In this document: positions 8,901 to 19,535 of the stretch, piece after piece
Numbering within the stretch: position 1 is the stretch's first letter
Layout of the letters: each line of letters begins with the position of its first letter
Source: Glycomyces artemisiae
GTDB taxonomy: Bacteria > Actinomycetota > Actinomycetes > Mycobacteriales > Micromonosporaceae
Length of the DNA: 64,000 nt
Direction of reading: 5' to 3'
Assembly (NCBI RefSeq): GCF_003002955.1
Contig: NZ_PVTJ01000008.1
Coordinates: 62,001-126,000, forward strand
Made by a program: the position numbers and the translations under genes
Notes under the pieces: generated by a model
What the model saw: the letters and a program-made list of their open reading frames with translations, nothing else
What the model was told of the DNA's origin: nothing
Database searches by the model: none

Positions 8901-9554
8901 ATGACCGAACGATACGACCGGCTGCCGCGCACGAGGATCTGGAACATGATCTTCTTCGAACGCATGGCCCTGGCCGCGGACCTCGCCCGCATCGCCCCCG
9001 AGGCGTGGGAGACGCCCTCGCTGTGCGAGGGCCTCACGGTGCGCGAGGTGCTCGCCCACCTCACCGCCGGCGCGAGCCTCAACCTGCGGCAGTGGATGCG
9101 CGGCGTCATCGAATGCCGCTTCGACTTCGACGCGCAGGTCCACCTGCAACTGCGCCGGCACCTCGGGGCGACCTGGGAGGAGACCCTGGAGGGGTTCGAC
9201 CGCGTCGACGGCAGCACGACCAAGGCGATCCCGTTGAAAGCGCTGCTCGGCGAGACCGTCGTCCACGGCGAGGACATCCGGCGCCCCCTCGGCATCCGGC
9301 ACGACTACGCCGTCGCCACGGTCACCGCGCTGGCCGAGTACTACCGGCGCTCGAACTTCGTGGTCGTCGCGGGCAAGCGCGCCAAGGGCCTGCGCCTCGA
9401 AGCGGCCGACGGGCCGTTCGCGGCCGGAGCGGGCCCGCTCGTGCAGGGCCGCACCATCGCCCTCATCATGGCGATGACCGGCCGCAACGCCTACTGCGAC
9501 GAACTCGAAGGCGACGGCGTCCCGATCCTCCGGGAGCGCTGCGAATCCATGTGA
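8901..9554 (+). CDS. Maleylpyruvate isomerase / DinB-like family protein, probably mycothiol-dependent
   Basis: A 217-residue protein of the actinobacterial TIGR03083-type family (mycothiol-dependent maleylpyruvate isomerase N-terminal domain, DinB four-helix bundle). Recognisable elements are WETPSLCEGLTVREVLAHLTAG, with a metal-ligand His, and VVHGEDIRRPLGI, with the conserved HGED metal motif. Family members are mycothiol-dependent isomerases or transferases acting in thiol-linked detoxification or aromatic catabolism; the substrate here is unknown. GGAG precedes the ATG. It ends 2 bases before a strong hairpin. Confidence 0.82.
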   Translation: MTERYDRLPRTRIWNMIFFERMALAADLARIAPEAWETPSLCEGLTVREVLAHLTAGASLNLRQWMRGVIECRFDFDAQVHLQLRRHLGATWEETLEGFDRVDGSTTKAIPLKALLGETVVHGEDIRRPLGIRHDYAVATVTALAEYYRRSNFVVVAGKRAKGLRLEAADGPFAAGAGPLVQGRTIALIMAMTGRNAYCDELEGDGVPILRERCESM

Positions 9555-9555
9555 G

Positions 9556-9604
9556 GCGACGCGAAAGCCGCCGGGCCCCCAGGGCCCGGCGGCTTTCGCG
9601 TCGC
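9556..9604. terminator. 23-bp perfect hairpin, bidirectional terminator
   Basis: A perfect 23-bp inverted repeat with a 3-nt loop (left arm 9556-9578, right arm 9582-9604) lies between the convergent ends of the mycothiol-family gene and katG. The arms begin GCGACGCGAAAGCC and mirror exactly. It lies 8 bases from the katG stop and serves both directions. Confidence 0.85.
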
Positions 9605-9611
9605 TTGCGTC

Positions 9612-11925
<2,314 letters not shown>

Positions 11926-12020
11926 TGGGGGTCGGTGTGCCTCGTCCCACCCGTCCCGACCCGTGCACCGGGCCCATTCTAGGGACGAGCGGGACGATCA
12001 GGAGCGAATCGCCTGCCCTG

Positions 12021-12404
12021 TCACTCGGACCAGTCGTACCCGGGGTTGCGGCACAGGCAGAACGGGTGGCCGACCGGGTCGGTGTACACCTGCCAGCCGT
12101 AGCCCTCGTCGTTGATGAAGTCCTTCAGGTGCACCGCCCCGAGCGCCTCGATGCGCGCCCGCTCGGGCGCGAACTCGTCCACCTCGAAGTCCAGGTGGAA
12201 CTGCTTCGGGTGCTCGTCCCCGGGCCAGCTCGGCGCCGTGTAGTCGTCCACCTTGTAGAACGCCAGCTCGATCTCGCCGAACACGAGACTCGCCCAGCGC
12301 TCATGGCTCGAAGCCGCCACCTCCCTGCCCGTCACCCCCGCATAGAACGCCGCGAGCGCCATCGGGTCCGGACAGTCGATGATGAAGTCGGTGAGTTTCA
12401 GCAT
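12021..12404 (-). CDS. VOC (glyoxalase/bleomycin resistance) family protein
   Basis: A 127-residue single-domain member of the vicinal-oxygen-chelate superfamily. The two beta-alpha-beta-beta-beta modules are visible: LTDFIIDCPDPMALAAFYAGVTG at the N-terminus, and FHLDFEVDEFAPERARIEALGAV followed by WQVYTDPVGHPFCLC. The second half keeps the usual DPxGHPFCL ending. The family includes glyoxalases, dioxygenases and drug-binding proteins; nothing here fixes the substrate. Monocistronic. Confidence 0.88.
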   Translation of the reverse strand: MLKLTDFIIDCPDPMALAAFYAGVTGREVAASSHERWASLVFGEIELAFYKVDDYTAPSWPGDEHPKQFHLDFEVDEFAPERARIEALGAVHLKDFINDEGYGWQVYTDPVGHPFCLCRNPGYDWSE

Positions 12405-12419
12405 CAGGCGATAGTGCCA

Positions 12420-12443
12420 CGCCTTCCGGGCGCACGGAAGGCG
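12420..12443. repeat. 8-bp inverted repeat between divergent VOC and HAD genes
   Basis: CGCCTTCC (12420-12427) and GGAAGGCG (12436-12443) are perfect arms with an 8-nt spacer, 15 bases upstream of the VOC start codon. It is a candidate operator for the VOC gene. The rest of 12444-12592 shows no clear signal apart from a TAGACT that could be a -10 box for the HAD gene. Confidence 0.4.
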
Positions 12444-12592
12444 CTGTGCGCCTCTGGCTCCCTGATCCGCTCGGTCCCGTCCGGATCACCCGGCTCAACA
12501 GCGGACTCCACTACCGTGTCATGCGTGTCGGATCCCATTCTCCCCGTGTCGAGTTAGACTGGCCCGAATGACTTCGGCTATGGGGTAGAAGA

Positions 12593-13237
12593 ATGCTTCA
12601 CGTGTTTGACATGGACGGGACACTGCTGCGATCCACTACTGCCAATGCCGAAATCGGCAGGCGCCTCGACATCCATCACGAAGTCCGCATGCTCGACCAC
12701 GAGTTCGCCACCAGTGACATGTCCACACAGGAATACGCCTTGCGACTCAGAGGCTTGTGGAAGGTCCTTGAGTACAGCACCATTCGCGAAGCGTTCGAAG
12801 CCGCCCCGAAGCTCAAGCGCATCAAAGAGACCGTCCAGGACATCCACCGGCGCAACCACAAGGCCATGCTCATCACCATGGCGCCGCGGTTCTTCGCAGA
12901 ACTATTCGAGGAATACGGGTTCGATGCGATCTGCGCCTCCGACTTCCCGCGGGACCACCGGGAACTCCTCGACATCGAATCCATCCTCTCGCCGGAGGAC
13001 AAACCCCGACTCGCCCGTGAATTCTGCATGGACCACGCCATCGAATTCGAACAGGTCGTGGCCTATGGGGACTCCCGGTCCGACATCGCCATGTTCAGAG
13101 AGGCGCGGACCTCCGTCTCCGTCAACGGCGACCTCCACATCCAGGAGTTCGCCTCCCACCGCTACGAGGGCGGCGACCTCTGGGAGGCGTACCAGATGGT
13201 CGTCTCCGCGGCCGCCGTCCAGGATTCGCGGGTCTAG
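12593..13237 (+). CDS. HAD-superfamily hydrolase (SerB/HAD-IB-like)
   Basis: A 214-residue HAD phosphatase. The nucleophile motif FDMDGTLL has Asp6 and Asp8; motif II is the Thr in LITMAPRFF; motif III is the Lys in PEDKPRL; motif IV is YGDSRSD (about 158-164). A helical cap sits between motifs I and II, as in phosphoserine-phosphatase-like enzymes. The DNA is much less G+C-rich than the neighbours (one 60-base line counted: 34 G/C, against about 45 in ordinary genes here), and AT-ending codons are frequent, so recent transfer is likely. Its stop overlaps by four bases the stop of the convergent nucleoside-phosphorylase gene, hinting at a shared module. Substrate unknown. Confidence 0.85.
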   Translation: MLHVFDMDGTLLRSTTANAEIGRRLDIHHEVRMLDHEFATSDMSTQEYALRLRGLWKVLEYSTIREAFEAAPKLKRIKETVQDIHRRNHKAMLITMAPRFFAELFEEYGFDAICASDFPRDHRELLDIESILSPEDKPRLAREFCMDHAIEFEQVVAYGDSRSDIAMFREARTSVSVNGDLHIQEFASHRYEGGDLWEAYQMVVSAAAVQDSRV

Positions 13238-15525
13238 ACCATGCCGCCGGCCTCGATCATGTGATGCGCGAACGAGGCCGCCTTGCGAGCGGCCTCCTTC
13301 TGCCGGCTCTCCTTGCGGTACCCCTTCCTCCCGTCCGCCCAGTCGCAGACCGCCTTGATGAGGATCCAGTCGGTCTTGCCCCGGTACGCGGCGGCGCACA
13401 GCCCGGCCCCCTCCATCTCGCCGCCGATCGCCTGGCCGTCGGTCAGCGCTGCGAGCTCGTCCCGGAAGTCGACGTCGTCCACGAGCTTGTCCCCGGACAT
13501 GACCAGCCCGAAGTCGACCGACCCCTGGTCCCAGTCCACGGCCGCGGACCGGCACCTGCCGAGCAGCCGCGGCGAGGCGCTGATCCGGTCGCCCCGCAGC
13601 ACCGTCCGGCGGTCCTGCGAACCCGAGCGCCGCTGGAGCTCGTACGACAGGACCTGCTTCGACACGAGCACGTCGCCGATGCGCTGGCGGGCCGGATCGA
13701 GCCCGAACGCGATGCCGACCATGACCAGGGACTTGGGGCGCAGCGCCTGGATGCCCTCCGCGATCGTGAGGGCCGACCCGGAGGCGCCGCCGCTGCCCAT
13801 CTCGGTCTCGACCAGGTAGACGTGGGCGCCGGAGAGGATGTTGAGGTCGAGATAGGTGTTGTCGCCGATGAAGCGGCGCCGCAGCCGGTCGCCCGAGCGG
13901 ATGCCGAAGGCGTCCAGGACGGCCCGCGTCTCGGTCCGGGTCGCGGTGACCAGGAGGATGTCGGCCCGCTCGTCCATCAGCTCGCGTCGGTGCTGCGCCA
14001 TGATCGCTCCGTAGTAGGGGTTGTGCTCGATCGTCTGCGCCATCGCCTCGGCCGCGATCTCCGCGGAGGCGATCCGGAGGTCGGGGCGCTCGGGCCGGGG
14101 GTCCGGTTCGACGTCGATCCTCCGGACCACCGACTGGACGTACGACCGCAGGCTGAACTGCGAGCCGCCGAAGCCCTGCGCGGTCGTGGCGAGGGTCCGC
14201 AGGATGAGGCGGATGAGGCCGCAGAGCCGCAGGTGCGATTCGCTGCCGCGCATCGCCAGGAAGGCGTCCCAGTCGTCCTCGGCGGCCTCCCAAGGAGCGC
14301 TGACGAGGGCGCCGAGCCCGAACTTGACGAGGAGCAGTTCGAGGAGCTGGACGTCGTATAAGGGGAAGTCCTCGGAGAGCATCATGTCGAAGACCTCCAG
14401 GCCGCGGAGCCCGGTGGGGACGACCCCGTTGTAGAAGTCGAGGTAGTGCGTCGAGTACGCCGTGGAGATCTGCCTCCGGACCACCGCCGCCGCGGTGGGC
14501 GGCGCCGAGATGCGCCGGAGGTGCCGGTTGAAGTAGGCGATGGTGATCGCCTCCTCCTCGCGGGTGAGCAGCGACTGGAGCGACGACTCCTTCGCGATCC
14601 GCTCCGCCTCGTCGGCGGCCTGCCCCCTGTTCATCGACCAGAGCAGCATCTGCTCGGAGATCTTCTCCGTCGTGCCGTCCTCCTTGATGACGGCGGGCCG
14701 GATCGCGTCCAGCGCCTGGAGGTTCCCCCGGAAGTACATGGGGTAGCGGTCCTCGTCGTGGGCGTAGAGGAGCCTGCGGGACTCGTAGAACTCCTCGACG
14801 CTCGCCTTGTAGCTCACCGGGTGCAGGGCCCCGGCCTGGGCGGCGGACGCGAGGATCCGCCTGGAGGACTCGGCGAGGCCGGTGTTCTCCCAGACCAGCG
14901 AGATGCCGCAGTAGAGCGGGGACGCGGTGCCGAGCAGCAGGCATTTCAGAGCGTGCTCCATGACCGGGTGGCTGAGCCGGAACCGCACGGCCTCGCCGAG
15001 TTCGCGGTCCAGGAAGTTCAGGTACACCGGTCGCTCCACCATCCGGCCGATCATGGAACGCTCCTCCGCTCTGCTCGGGGGTAATTCGGCGAGGCAGGTC
15101 TGCGGATGCGATGCCGACCGCATCATCCGCCGCAGCTCGTCCTCGGACCGGCGGCCGCCCTCCAGGGCGCCCGCCTCGAATGCGGCTTCGTCCACGTCGA
15201 TCTCCTTGATGTCCCGCAGTTCGGTGCCCAGGCTGAAGTACCTGACGGGCTTCTCCAGCCGGAGGGCGTACTCGATCTCGAAGAGGACGCCGTCCGAGAT
15301 ATCGCCGAACACCCAGGTCTCGTCGGCGATCCGCACGATGTTGTTGTTGCCGCGCCTGACGAGGTCGCGTTCGACGCGGTCGTTCAGGAAGTACTCGAAC
15401 ATGCGGAACGGGTTGAGCGGAACGGCGCCGCTGCGCAGGACGAATTCGCAGATGACGTCGCGGCAGTAGAAGCTCAGCTTCGAGTGCGCCGTGTAGACGA
15501 CGGGAAGCTGCGAGACTAGGTCCAT
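13234..15525 (-). CDS. Large protein with nucleoside-deoxyribosyltransferase-like N-terminus and nucleoside-phosphorylase (PNP/MTAN) C-terminus
   Basis: A 763-residue soluble protein with three parts. Residues 1 to about 105 resemble a nucleoside 2-deoxyribosyltransferase/DUF4406-type Rossmann domain (VVYTAHSKLSFYCRDVI, PLNPF, WVFGDISDGVLFEIEYAL). Residues about 110-510 are mostly helical, and I cannot assign them to a family. Residues about 515-755 are a phosphorylase-superfamily domain (ADILLVTATRTETRAVLDAF, a glycine-rich MGSGGASGSAL loop, VGIAFGLDP, GGEMEGAGL near 700, and IKAVCDWADG near 726). This variant is the one known from bacterial and fungal immune-type proteins, and it is related to the ATP-nucleosidase effector of the Detocs defence system. 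The ATG overlaps the end of the upstream FAD gene by 10 bases, with GAGGA eight bases before it. Function in defence is inference. Confidence 0.8.
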   Translation of the reverse strand: MDLVSQLPVVYTAHSKLSFYCRDVICEFVLRSGAVPLNPFRMFEYFLNDRVERDLVRRGNNNIVRIADETWVFGDISDGVLFEIEYALRLEKPVRYFSLGTELRDIKEIDVDEAAFEAGALEGGRRSEDELRRMMRSASHPQTCLAELPPSRAEERSMIGRMVERPVYLNFLDRELGEAVRFRLSHPVMEHALKCLLLGTASPLYCGISLVWENTGLAESSRRILASAAQAGALHPVSYKASVEEFYESRRLLYAHDEDRYPMYFRGNLQALDAIRPAVIKEDGTTEKISEQMLLWSMNRGQAADEAERIAKESSLQSLLTREEEAITIAYFNRHLRRISAPPTAAAVVRRQISTAYSTHYLDFYNGVVPTGLRGLEVFDMMLSEDFPLYDVQLLELLLVKFGLGALVSAPWEAAEDDWDAFLAMRGSESHLRLCGLIRLILRTLATTAQGFGGSQFSLRSYVQSVVRRIDVEPDPRPERPDLRIASAEIAAEAMAQTIEHNPYYGAIMAQHRRELMDERADILLVTATRTETRAVLDAFGIRSGDRLRRRFIGDNTYLDLNILSGAHVYLVETEMGSGGASGSALTIAEGIQALRPKSLVMVGIAFGLDPARQRIGDVLVSKQVLSYELQRRSGSQDRRTVLRGDRISASPRLLGRCRSAAVDWDQGSVDFGLVMSGDKLVDDVDFRDELAALTDGQAIGGEMEGAGLCAAAYRGKTDWILIKAVCDWADGRKGYRKESRQKEAARKAASFAHHMIEAGGMV

Positions 15526-16865
15526 GTTCGTTGTCCTCGGATCGATCGGCGTTGGGACGGCAGGGCCTCCGCTATCTGGGAGCCGACGAACGCGCCGCTC
15601 ACCAGGGCCGCGGTGATCCCTCTGAAGATCCCGGAATGGTCGCCTGCGACCCAGACCGGGAACGACGGGACGTTGAGCCGCTCGTTCACTAACGGGTAGA
15701 ACCCGACGCCTTCCACCGTGGGTCCGGTGAGCGTCGCGCCCTCCAGCGAGTGCGGCCGGACCGCGTCGCTCAGGCGGCCGAGGCCCTCGGTGAGGAGGCC
15801 GTTCAGGTCGCCGCCGTAGAACTCGGCGAGCGGTCCCCGGTTCGCGGTGAACTCCTCGACGGGGCTCGAACGGACCGCGTCCGGGTTCCGGGCCCTGCCG
15901 CGGACGAGCTCCAGCGCCGCTTCCGCCTTGGCGCGGTCGTGGATCCTGAGGTTGAACCCCACGCTGGAGCTTCCTGTCGGCGGGCAGTCGGCGCGGCCGG
16001 ACACGGAGGTGATGCGGTCGAACCTCGTGGTCACCACCGCGCCGTCGCGGCAGCAGCAGAAGGTGCGCCAGCTGTATCCGGGGGCGCCGTGGATGATGTG
16101 CTTGGGGTCGAGTCCGTTCTCGTGGCGGAGGAAGAACCGGTCGGCGGGCTGCTCGATGCGGAATCCCAGCTCGACGCGCCTGAACACCGGCCGGTGCCCG
16201 GGGGCGTCGAACGCGCAGGACAGCGACCCGAACCGGCCCGTCGCGAGGACCGCGAACTTCGCGCGCAGCACCGTTTCGGCCCCGCTGCGGTCCCTCGCCG
16301 CGACCTCGACGGCATCGTCGGGCAGCACCGAGATCCGATTCGCCTTCGTGCCGAACCGGAATTCCGCTCCGCTGCGCGATTGCAGCGATTCGACCAGTGA
16401 TGCCCGGTGTTCCGGTGAGACATAGAATGACGGATACGCCTTCTTGAATTCACTCCGCGCGACGGTTCGGTGGCGATTCCTGTCCGTCATCGTCGGGAAT
16501 CCGGGCGTCCCGATGCCGAGCGACGCCAGCGTCTCGGCGAATGCGAGATAAGCGGTGCGGAGCGCGGATTCGGGGCCGAGGTTCCACAGCGCCGTGGCAG
16601 AGGGAAAGAACGAGAATTTCCCGTCCGAATAGAGCCCGGCGCCGCCCGCTCCCGAGGTCAGGTCGTCCGGCTCCGCCGGATCACGTTCATGCAGCGGCCT
16701 TCCCTGATCGAGGACCACTGTGCGGGATCCGGTGGGCCCCAGAGCAGCGGCGGCGGCGAGTCCGGCCGGCCCGGCGCCGATCACCACCACGTCGCACGTG
16801 ATCGGCATCGACTCCGGCGACCGGCGTTGGCGGGGAGGAATGAACGGAGCATCGGGGCGCTTCAT
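15516..16865 (-). CDS. FAD-dependent oxidoreductase (COG2509-like)
   Basis: A 449-residue flavoprotein. The dinucleotide-binding motif CDVVVIGAGPAGLAAAAALG is near the N-terminus, followed by an acidic strand end (VVLDQGRP). TSGAGGAGLYSDGKFSF, VLATGRFGSLS, VELGFRIEQP and the C-terminal VWVAGDHSGIFRGITAALVSG match uncharacterised FAD-dependent dehydrogenases of the COG2509 type. I chose the ATG at 16865, preceded by AAGGA nine bases away; the frame stays open to 16937, and another ATG at 16808 has a poorly placed ribosome site. It overlaps the next gene by 10 bases, so the two are probably translated together. The substrate is unknown; partnership with a nucleoside-processing protein is unusual. 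Confidence 0.82.
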   Translation of the reverse strand: MKRPDAPFIPPRQRRSPESMPITCDVVVIGAGPAGLAAAAALGPTGSRTVVLDQGRPLHERDPAEPDDLTSGAGGAGLYSDGKFSFFPSATALWNLGPESALRTAYLAFAETLASLGIGTPGFPTMTDRNRHRTVARSEFKKAYPSFYVSPEHRASLVESLQSRSGAEFRFGTKANRISVLPDDAVEVAARDRSGAETVLRAKFAVLATGRFGSLSCAFDAPGHRPVFRRVELGFRIEQPADRFFLRHENGLDPKHIIHGAPGYSWRTFCCCRDGAVVTTRFDRITSVSGRADCPPTGSSSVGFNLRIHDRAKAEAALELVRGRARNPDAVRSSPVEEFTANRGPLAEFYGGDLNGLLTEGLGRLSDAVRPHSLEGATLTGPTVEGVGFYPLVNERLNVPSFPVWVAGDHSGIFRGITAALVSGAFVGSQIAEALPSQRRSIRGQRTWT

Positions 16866-17105
16866 GACTGGTGTTCCTTGTGTTCGTGCTTGCGTATTCG
16901 CATAGAACACGCCGAAGGGACAAATCGATATTCCCACGTTTCGGCGGAACGTGTGGACCCGAGCTTCCAGTCCCGCGGAAAGGAACTCGTTCCGGAATCA
17001 TAAACGCACGCGGATCGGACTCTTTCTCACATGCGTGAGCAGAGTGGGGCGGCAGATGCGGACGATTCGATTCGTCCGCCTGTTCAATGCATTGTCAGAT
17101 CTCGG
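16866..17105 (-). promoter_or_regulatory. Intergenic control region of the FAD/phosphorylase operon with inverted repeat
   Basis: This 240-base stretch is noticeably AT-richer than the surroundings. It contains a perfect inverted repeat CACGTT / AACGTG with a 7-nt spacer (16935-16953), about 70 bases upstream of the FAD start. On the minus strand TTGTCC and GAATAC (18-base spacing) could be the promoter. The half next to the MFS gene shows no obvious terminator. Confidence 0.4.
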
Positions 17106-18326
17106 TCAGTTCTCGGTGAGGTGCTTGGGTTTGCGGGCTGCGGGGGAGCAGATGAGGGCCACTGCGACGAGGACGAGGACGACGAGGAAGGCGTTGCGCA
17201 GGCCCACTTCGTCGCCGAGGAGGCCGATGAGGGGCGGGCCGACGAGGAAGGCCATGTAGCCGATGGTGGCGACGGCGGCGACGTTGGCGGTGGCGCGGCG
17301 GGGGTCGTCGGCGGCTGCCGACATGCCCACGGGGAAGCCGAGGGAGGCGCCGACGCCCCACAGGACCGCTCCGGCGATGGCGATCGGGGCGGTGGGGCCG
17401 ATGATGACGAGGAGGAGCCCGGCGAACGCGAGGAGGGCGGACCCGGCCAGGACCGGGACGCGGCCGAAGCGGTCGAGGGCGGCGCCGCCGAAGAGGCGCC
17501 CGGCCGTCATGGCGGTGACGAAGACGGCGAAGACCGCGGCGCCGCCGGGGTTGGTCAGGCCGTAGCCGTCGACCATCGCGAGTCCGAGCCAGTCGTTCGC
17601 GGTGCCCTCGGTGAAGGCCATGCCGAGGATGATGAGGCCGATGAGGATGATCCGCGGGTCGGTCCACGCGGACAGGCGGGTCCGCCAGCCCGCGGGCTCC
17701 CCTTCGGTCTCGTGCGGCTCCTCGGCGGGCTGGAGGTAGCGCACCACCCACAGGTCGACGGCGATGACGAGCGCGCCGACGACGCCGAGGTGGGCGGCGA
17801 CGGGGACGCCGAGCTGCTCGGTGAGCGCGCCGCACCCGGCGCCGAGCATGGTGCCGACGCTGAACCCGGCGTGGAACATCGGCATCAGGGTCTTGCCGAT
17901 GCGCCGCTCGTTGGCGGCCCCGGCGACGTTCATCGCCACGTCGAGGACCGAGTTGCCCGCGCCCGCGACCATCAGGGCCGCGAACAGGAGCCAGAAGCCG
18001 GGGACGAATCCGGCGATGAGTCCGGCGGCGATGAGGCCGACCGCGGCGGCCGCGAGGAACCAGCGGATCGCCCGGTTGACGCCGACGTGGGTGATGACGT
18101 GGCTGGAGGCGACGAGCCCGAGGATCGCGCCGCCCGCCATGCCGAGGATGAGGAAGCCCATCTCCTGCGTGGAGGCGCCGAGGATGTCGCGGATGTTCGG
18201 CACCCGGGCCGCCCAGTTCGCGAACACGAAGCCCGAGAGGGCGAAGATCGTGAACACGGCGTTGCGCCAGTGGGCCAGCACCGGGTCGGTGCGCCCGAAG
18301 CGCTCGCGCAGGGGGGTCTCGGTCAC
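17106..18326 (-). CDS. MFS transporter (YbjJ-like)
   Basis: A 12-segment major-facilitator permease of about 406 residues. The N-terminus IFALSGFVFANWAARVPNIRDILG is typical of the YbjJ-like group of fucose-permease-related MFS proteins. The motif-A region is degenerate, and a second-half motif GRLFGGAALDRFGRVPVL is present. I started at GTG 18326 (VTETPLRERF). The frame is open to an ATG at 18392, but the added 22 residues are Pro/Arg-rich and unlike the family. It is divergent from a MerR regulator gene, which probably controls it. Substrate unknown. Confidence 0.86.
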   Translation of the reverse strand: MTETPLRERFGRTDPVLAHWRNAVFTIFALSGFVFANWAARVPNIRDILGASTQEMGFLILGMAGGAILGLVASSHVITHVGVNRAIRWFLAAAAVGLIAAGLIAGFVPGFWLLFAALMVAGAGNSVLDVAMNVAGAANERRIGKTLMPMFHAGFSVGTMLGAGCGALTEQLGVPVAAHLGVVGALVIAVDLWVVRYLQPAEEPHETEGEPAGWRTRLSAWTDPRIILIGLIILGMAFTEGTANDWLGLAMVDGYGLTNPGGAAVFAVFVTAMTAGRLFGGAALDRFGRVPVLAGSALLAFAGLLLVIIGPTAPIAIAGAVLWGVGASLGFPVGMSAAADDPRRATANVAAVATIGYMAFLVGPPLIGLLGDEVGLRNAFLVVLVLVAVALICSPAARKPKHLTEN

Positions 18327-18485
18327 GGCGGTCCAATCGGATCGTGGGCACAGGGGTGCCCGCGGCGGACCGGGCACCGGACCAGCTTGCATCCGATCGG
18401 CCGGTTCGACAAACCATTTCGACAGGTGAACGCCGGTGGATCGCTAAAGTACGGCGAATGCCGAGGTCACGCTAGGATGGCCCGC

Positions 18486-18902
18486 ATGGACGAGGGGCTC
18501 TCGATCGGCGAGGTCGCGAAGGCGACCGGTCTGAGCGTGCACGCGCTCCGGTACTTCGAGCGCGAGGGCCTGTTCCTGCGCGACATCCCGCGCTCCGGCG
18601 GCGGCCGCCGGGTCTTCGACGCCGCCGACGTCGAGTGGCTGGTGCTCTTGAACCGGCTGCGGGACTCGGGGATGCCGATCGCGGGCATCCGCGAGTTCGC
18701 GGCGCTCGTCGGCGCCGGGCCCGGCAACGAGGCGGAGCGGCTGAAGCTCCTCAAGCAGCACGAGGCCGACGTGCGGGCGAAGATCGCCGAGCTGGAGGCC
18801 TGCCTCGACGTGGTGCACCGCAAGGTCGTCGTCTACGAGCGGCACGTCGAGGAGGGCACCGCGCGGGGCCTGTGGGACCCCGGTCAGGGAGCGGCCCGGT
18901 AG
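18486..18902 (+). CDS. MerR family transcriptional regulator
   Basis: A 138-residue MerR protein. The N-terminal winged helix-turn-helix LSIGEVAKATGLSVHALRYFEREGL is followed by RRVFDAADVEWL and a long dimerisation coiled coil (residues about 75-120). There is no C-terminal metal-binding Cys cluster, so it resembles the general stress/drug-responsive type. TAGGAT ends seven bases before this ATG and looks like a -10 box for a leaderless message, which is why I prefer 18486 over the ATG at 18477, which overlaps that box. Its divergent neighbour is the MFS gene. Its 3' end overlaps the opposite-strand membrane gene by 19 bases. Confidence 0.9.
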   Translation: MDEGLSIGEVAKATGLSVHALRYFEREGLFLRDIPRSGGGRRVFDAADVEWLVLLNRLRDSGMPIAGIREFAALVGAGPGNEAERLKLLKQHEADVRAKIAELEACLDVVHRKVVVYERHVEEGTARGLWDPGQGAAR

Positions 18903-19447
18903 GGGAGCGCCCCGTCGAGGCGCCAGTGCGTCCGGTCGGTCGACACGCCCGCCGAGTGCAGGCGCACGCCGTCCTCCTTCCACCACAGCCACCCGGCGAT
19001 CCCCACGACGGGCAGCCCTGCCAGGAACGCGAGGAGCACGATCTTCCCCAGCGGCTCGGCCAGCGGCAGGTACACCAGCGACCCGAACACCGCCGCCGCG
19101 GCCGACAGCGCGAGCCCCGCCAGCGCCACCGTCAAGTGCCGCTTGCGGATCCGCTTCGTCTCCGCAACACTGCGGACGCGCAGCAGCAGTTCCGCCCCGC
19201 AGGTCCCGCAGCGGACCTCGCCGACCTCCTCGCCCGCGGCGGGCCGCCGGTAGGGGACCGGGGTGGTCGCGAAGCGCTTCGTCTCGCGCGAGTAGACGAT
19301 CACGGTGAAGAAGCTGGTGTCGACCAGGTGCCCGACGACGATCCCCGACTGTTCGCGCAGCTCGCGCACGGCACGCTCCTCCCGTTCGCCGCCACTGTAG
19401 TCGGGGCGCGGCGGGACCGGTCCCGTGCGCCCCGAAATCGCCTCCAT
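18884..19447 (-). CDS. Hypothetical two-TM membrane protein with Cys pair
   Basis: A 187-residue protein I do not recognise. Residues about 20-75 are soluble and contain a possible zinc-ribbon-like knuckle CGTCG; only one Cys pair is seen, so metal binding is uncertain. Two hydrophobic segments follow (LTVALAGLALSAAAAVFGSLVYLPL and IVLLAFLAGLPVVGIAGWLWW), then a short charged C-terminal tail. It has no close ribosome site and sits convergent to merR. No function can be assigned. Confidence 0.7.
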   Translation of the reverse strand: MEAISGRTGPVPPRPDYSGGEREERAVRELREQSGIVVGHLVDTSFFTVIVYSRETKRFATTPVPYRRPAAGEEVGEVRCGTCGAELLLRVRSVAETKRIRKRHLTVALAGLALSAAAAVFGSLVYLPLAEPLGKIVLLAFLAGLPVVGIAGWLWWKEDGVRLHSAGVSTDRTHWRLDGALPYRAAP

Positions 19448-19502
19448 TGAGGTCTATCGGGAAGACCCTCCACACTGCCATACTCACTGATGTCGATACT
19501 CA

Positions 19503-19518
19503 TTGGTATCGATACCAA
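19503..19518 (+). promoter_or_regulatory. 16-bp perfect palindrome, LacI-family-type operator
   Basis: TTGGTATC followed by its exact reverse complement GATACCAA gives a 16-bp palindrome centred on CG, the usual geometry of LacI-family operators. A related half-site TCGATAC lies at 19493-19499. It sits between the likely promoter and the ribosome site of the secreted metalloprotease gene, about 18 bases before its TTG start. Confidence 0.6.
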
Positions 19519-19535
19519 CGGGACGGAGGGCAGTC

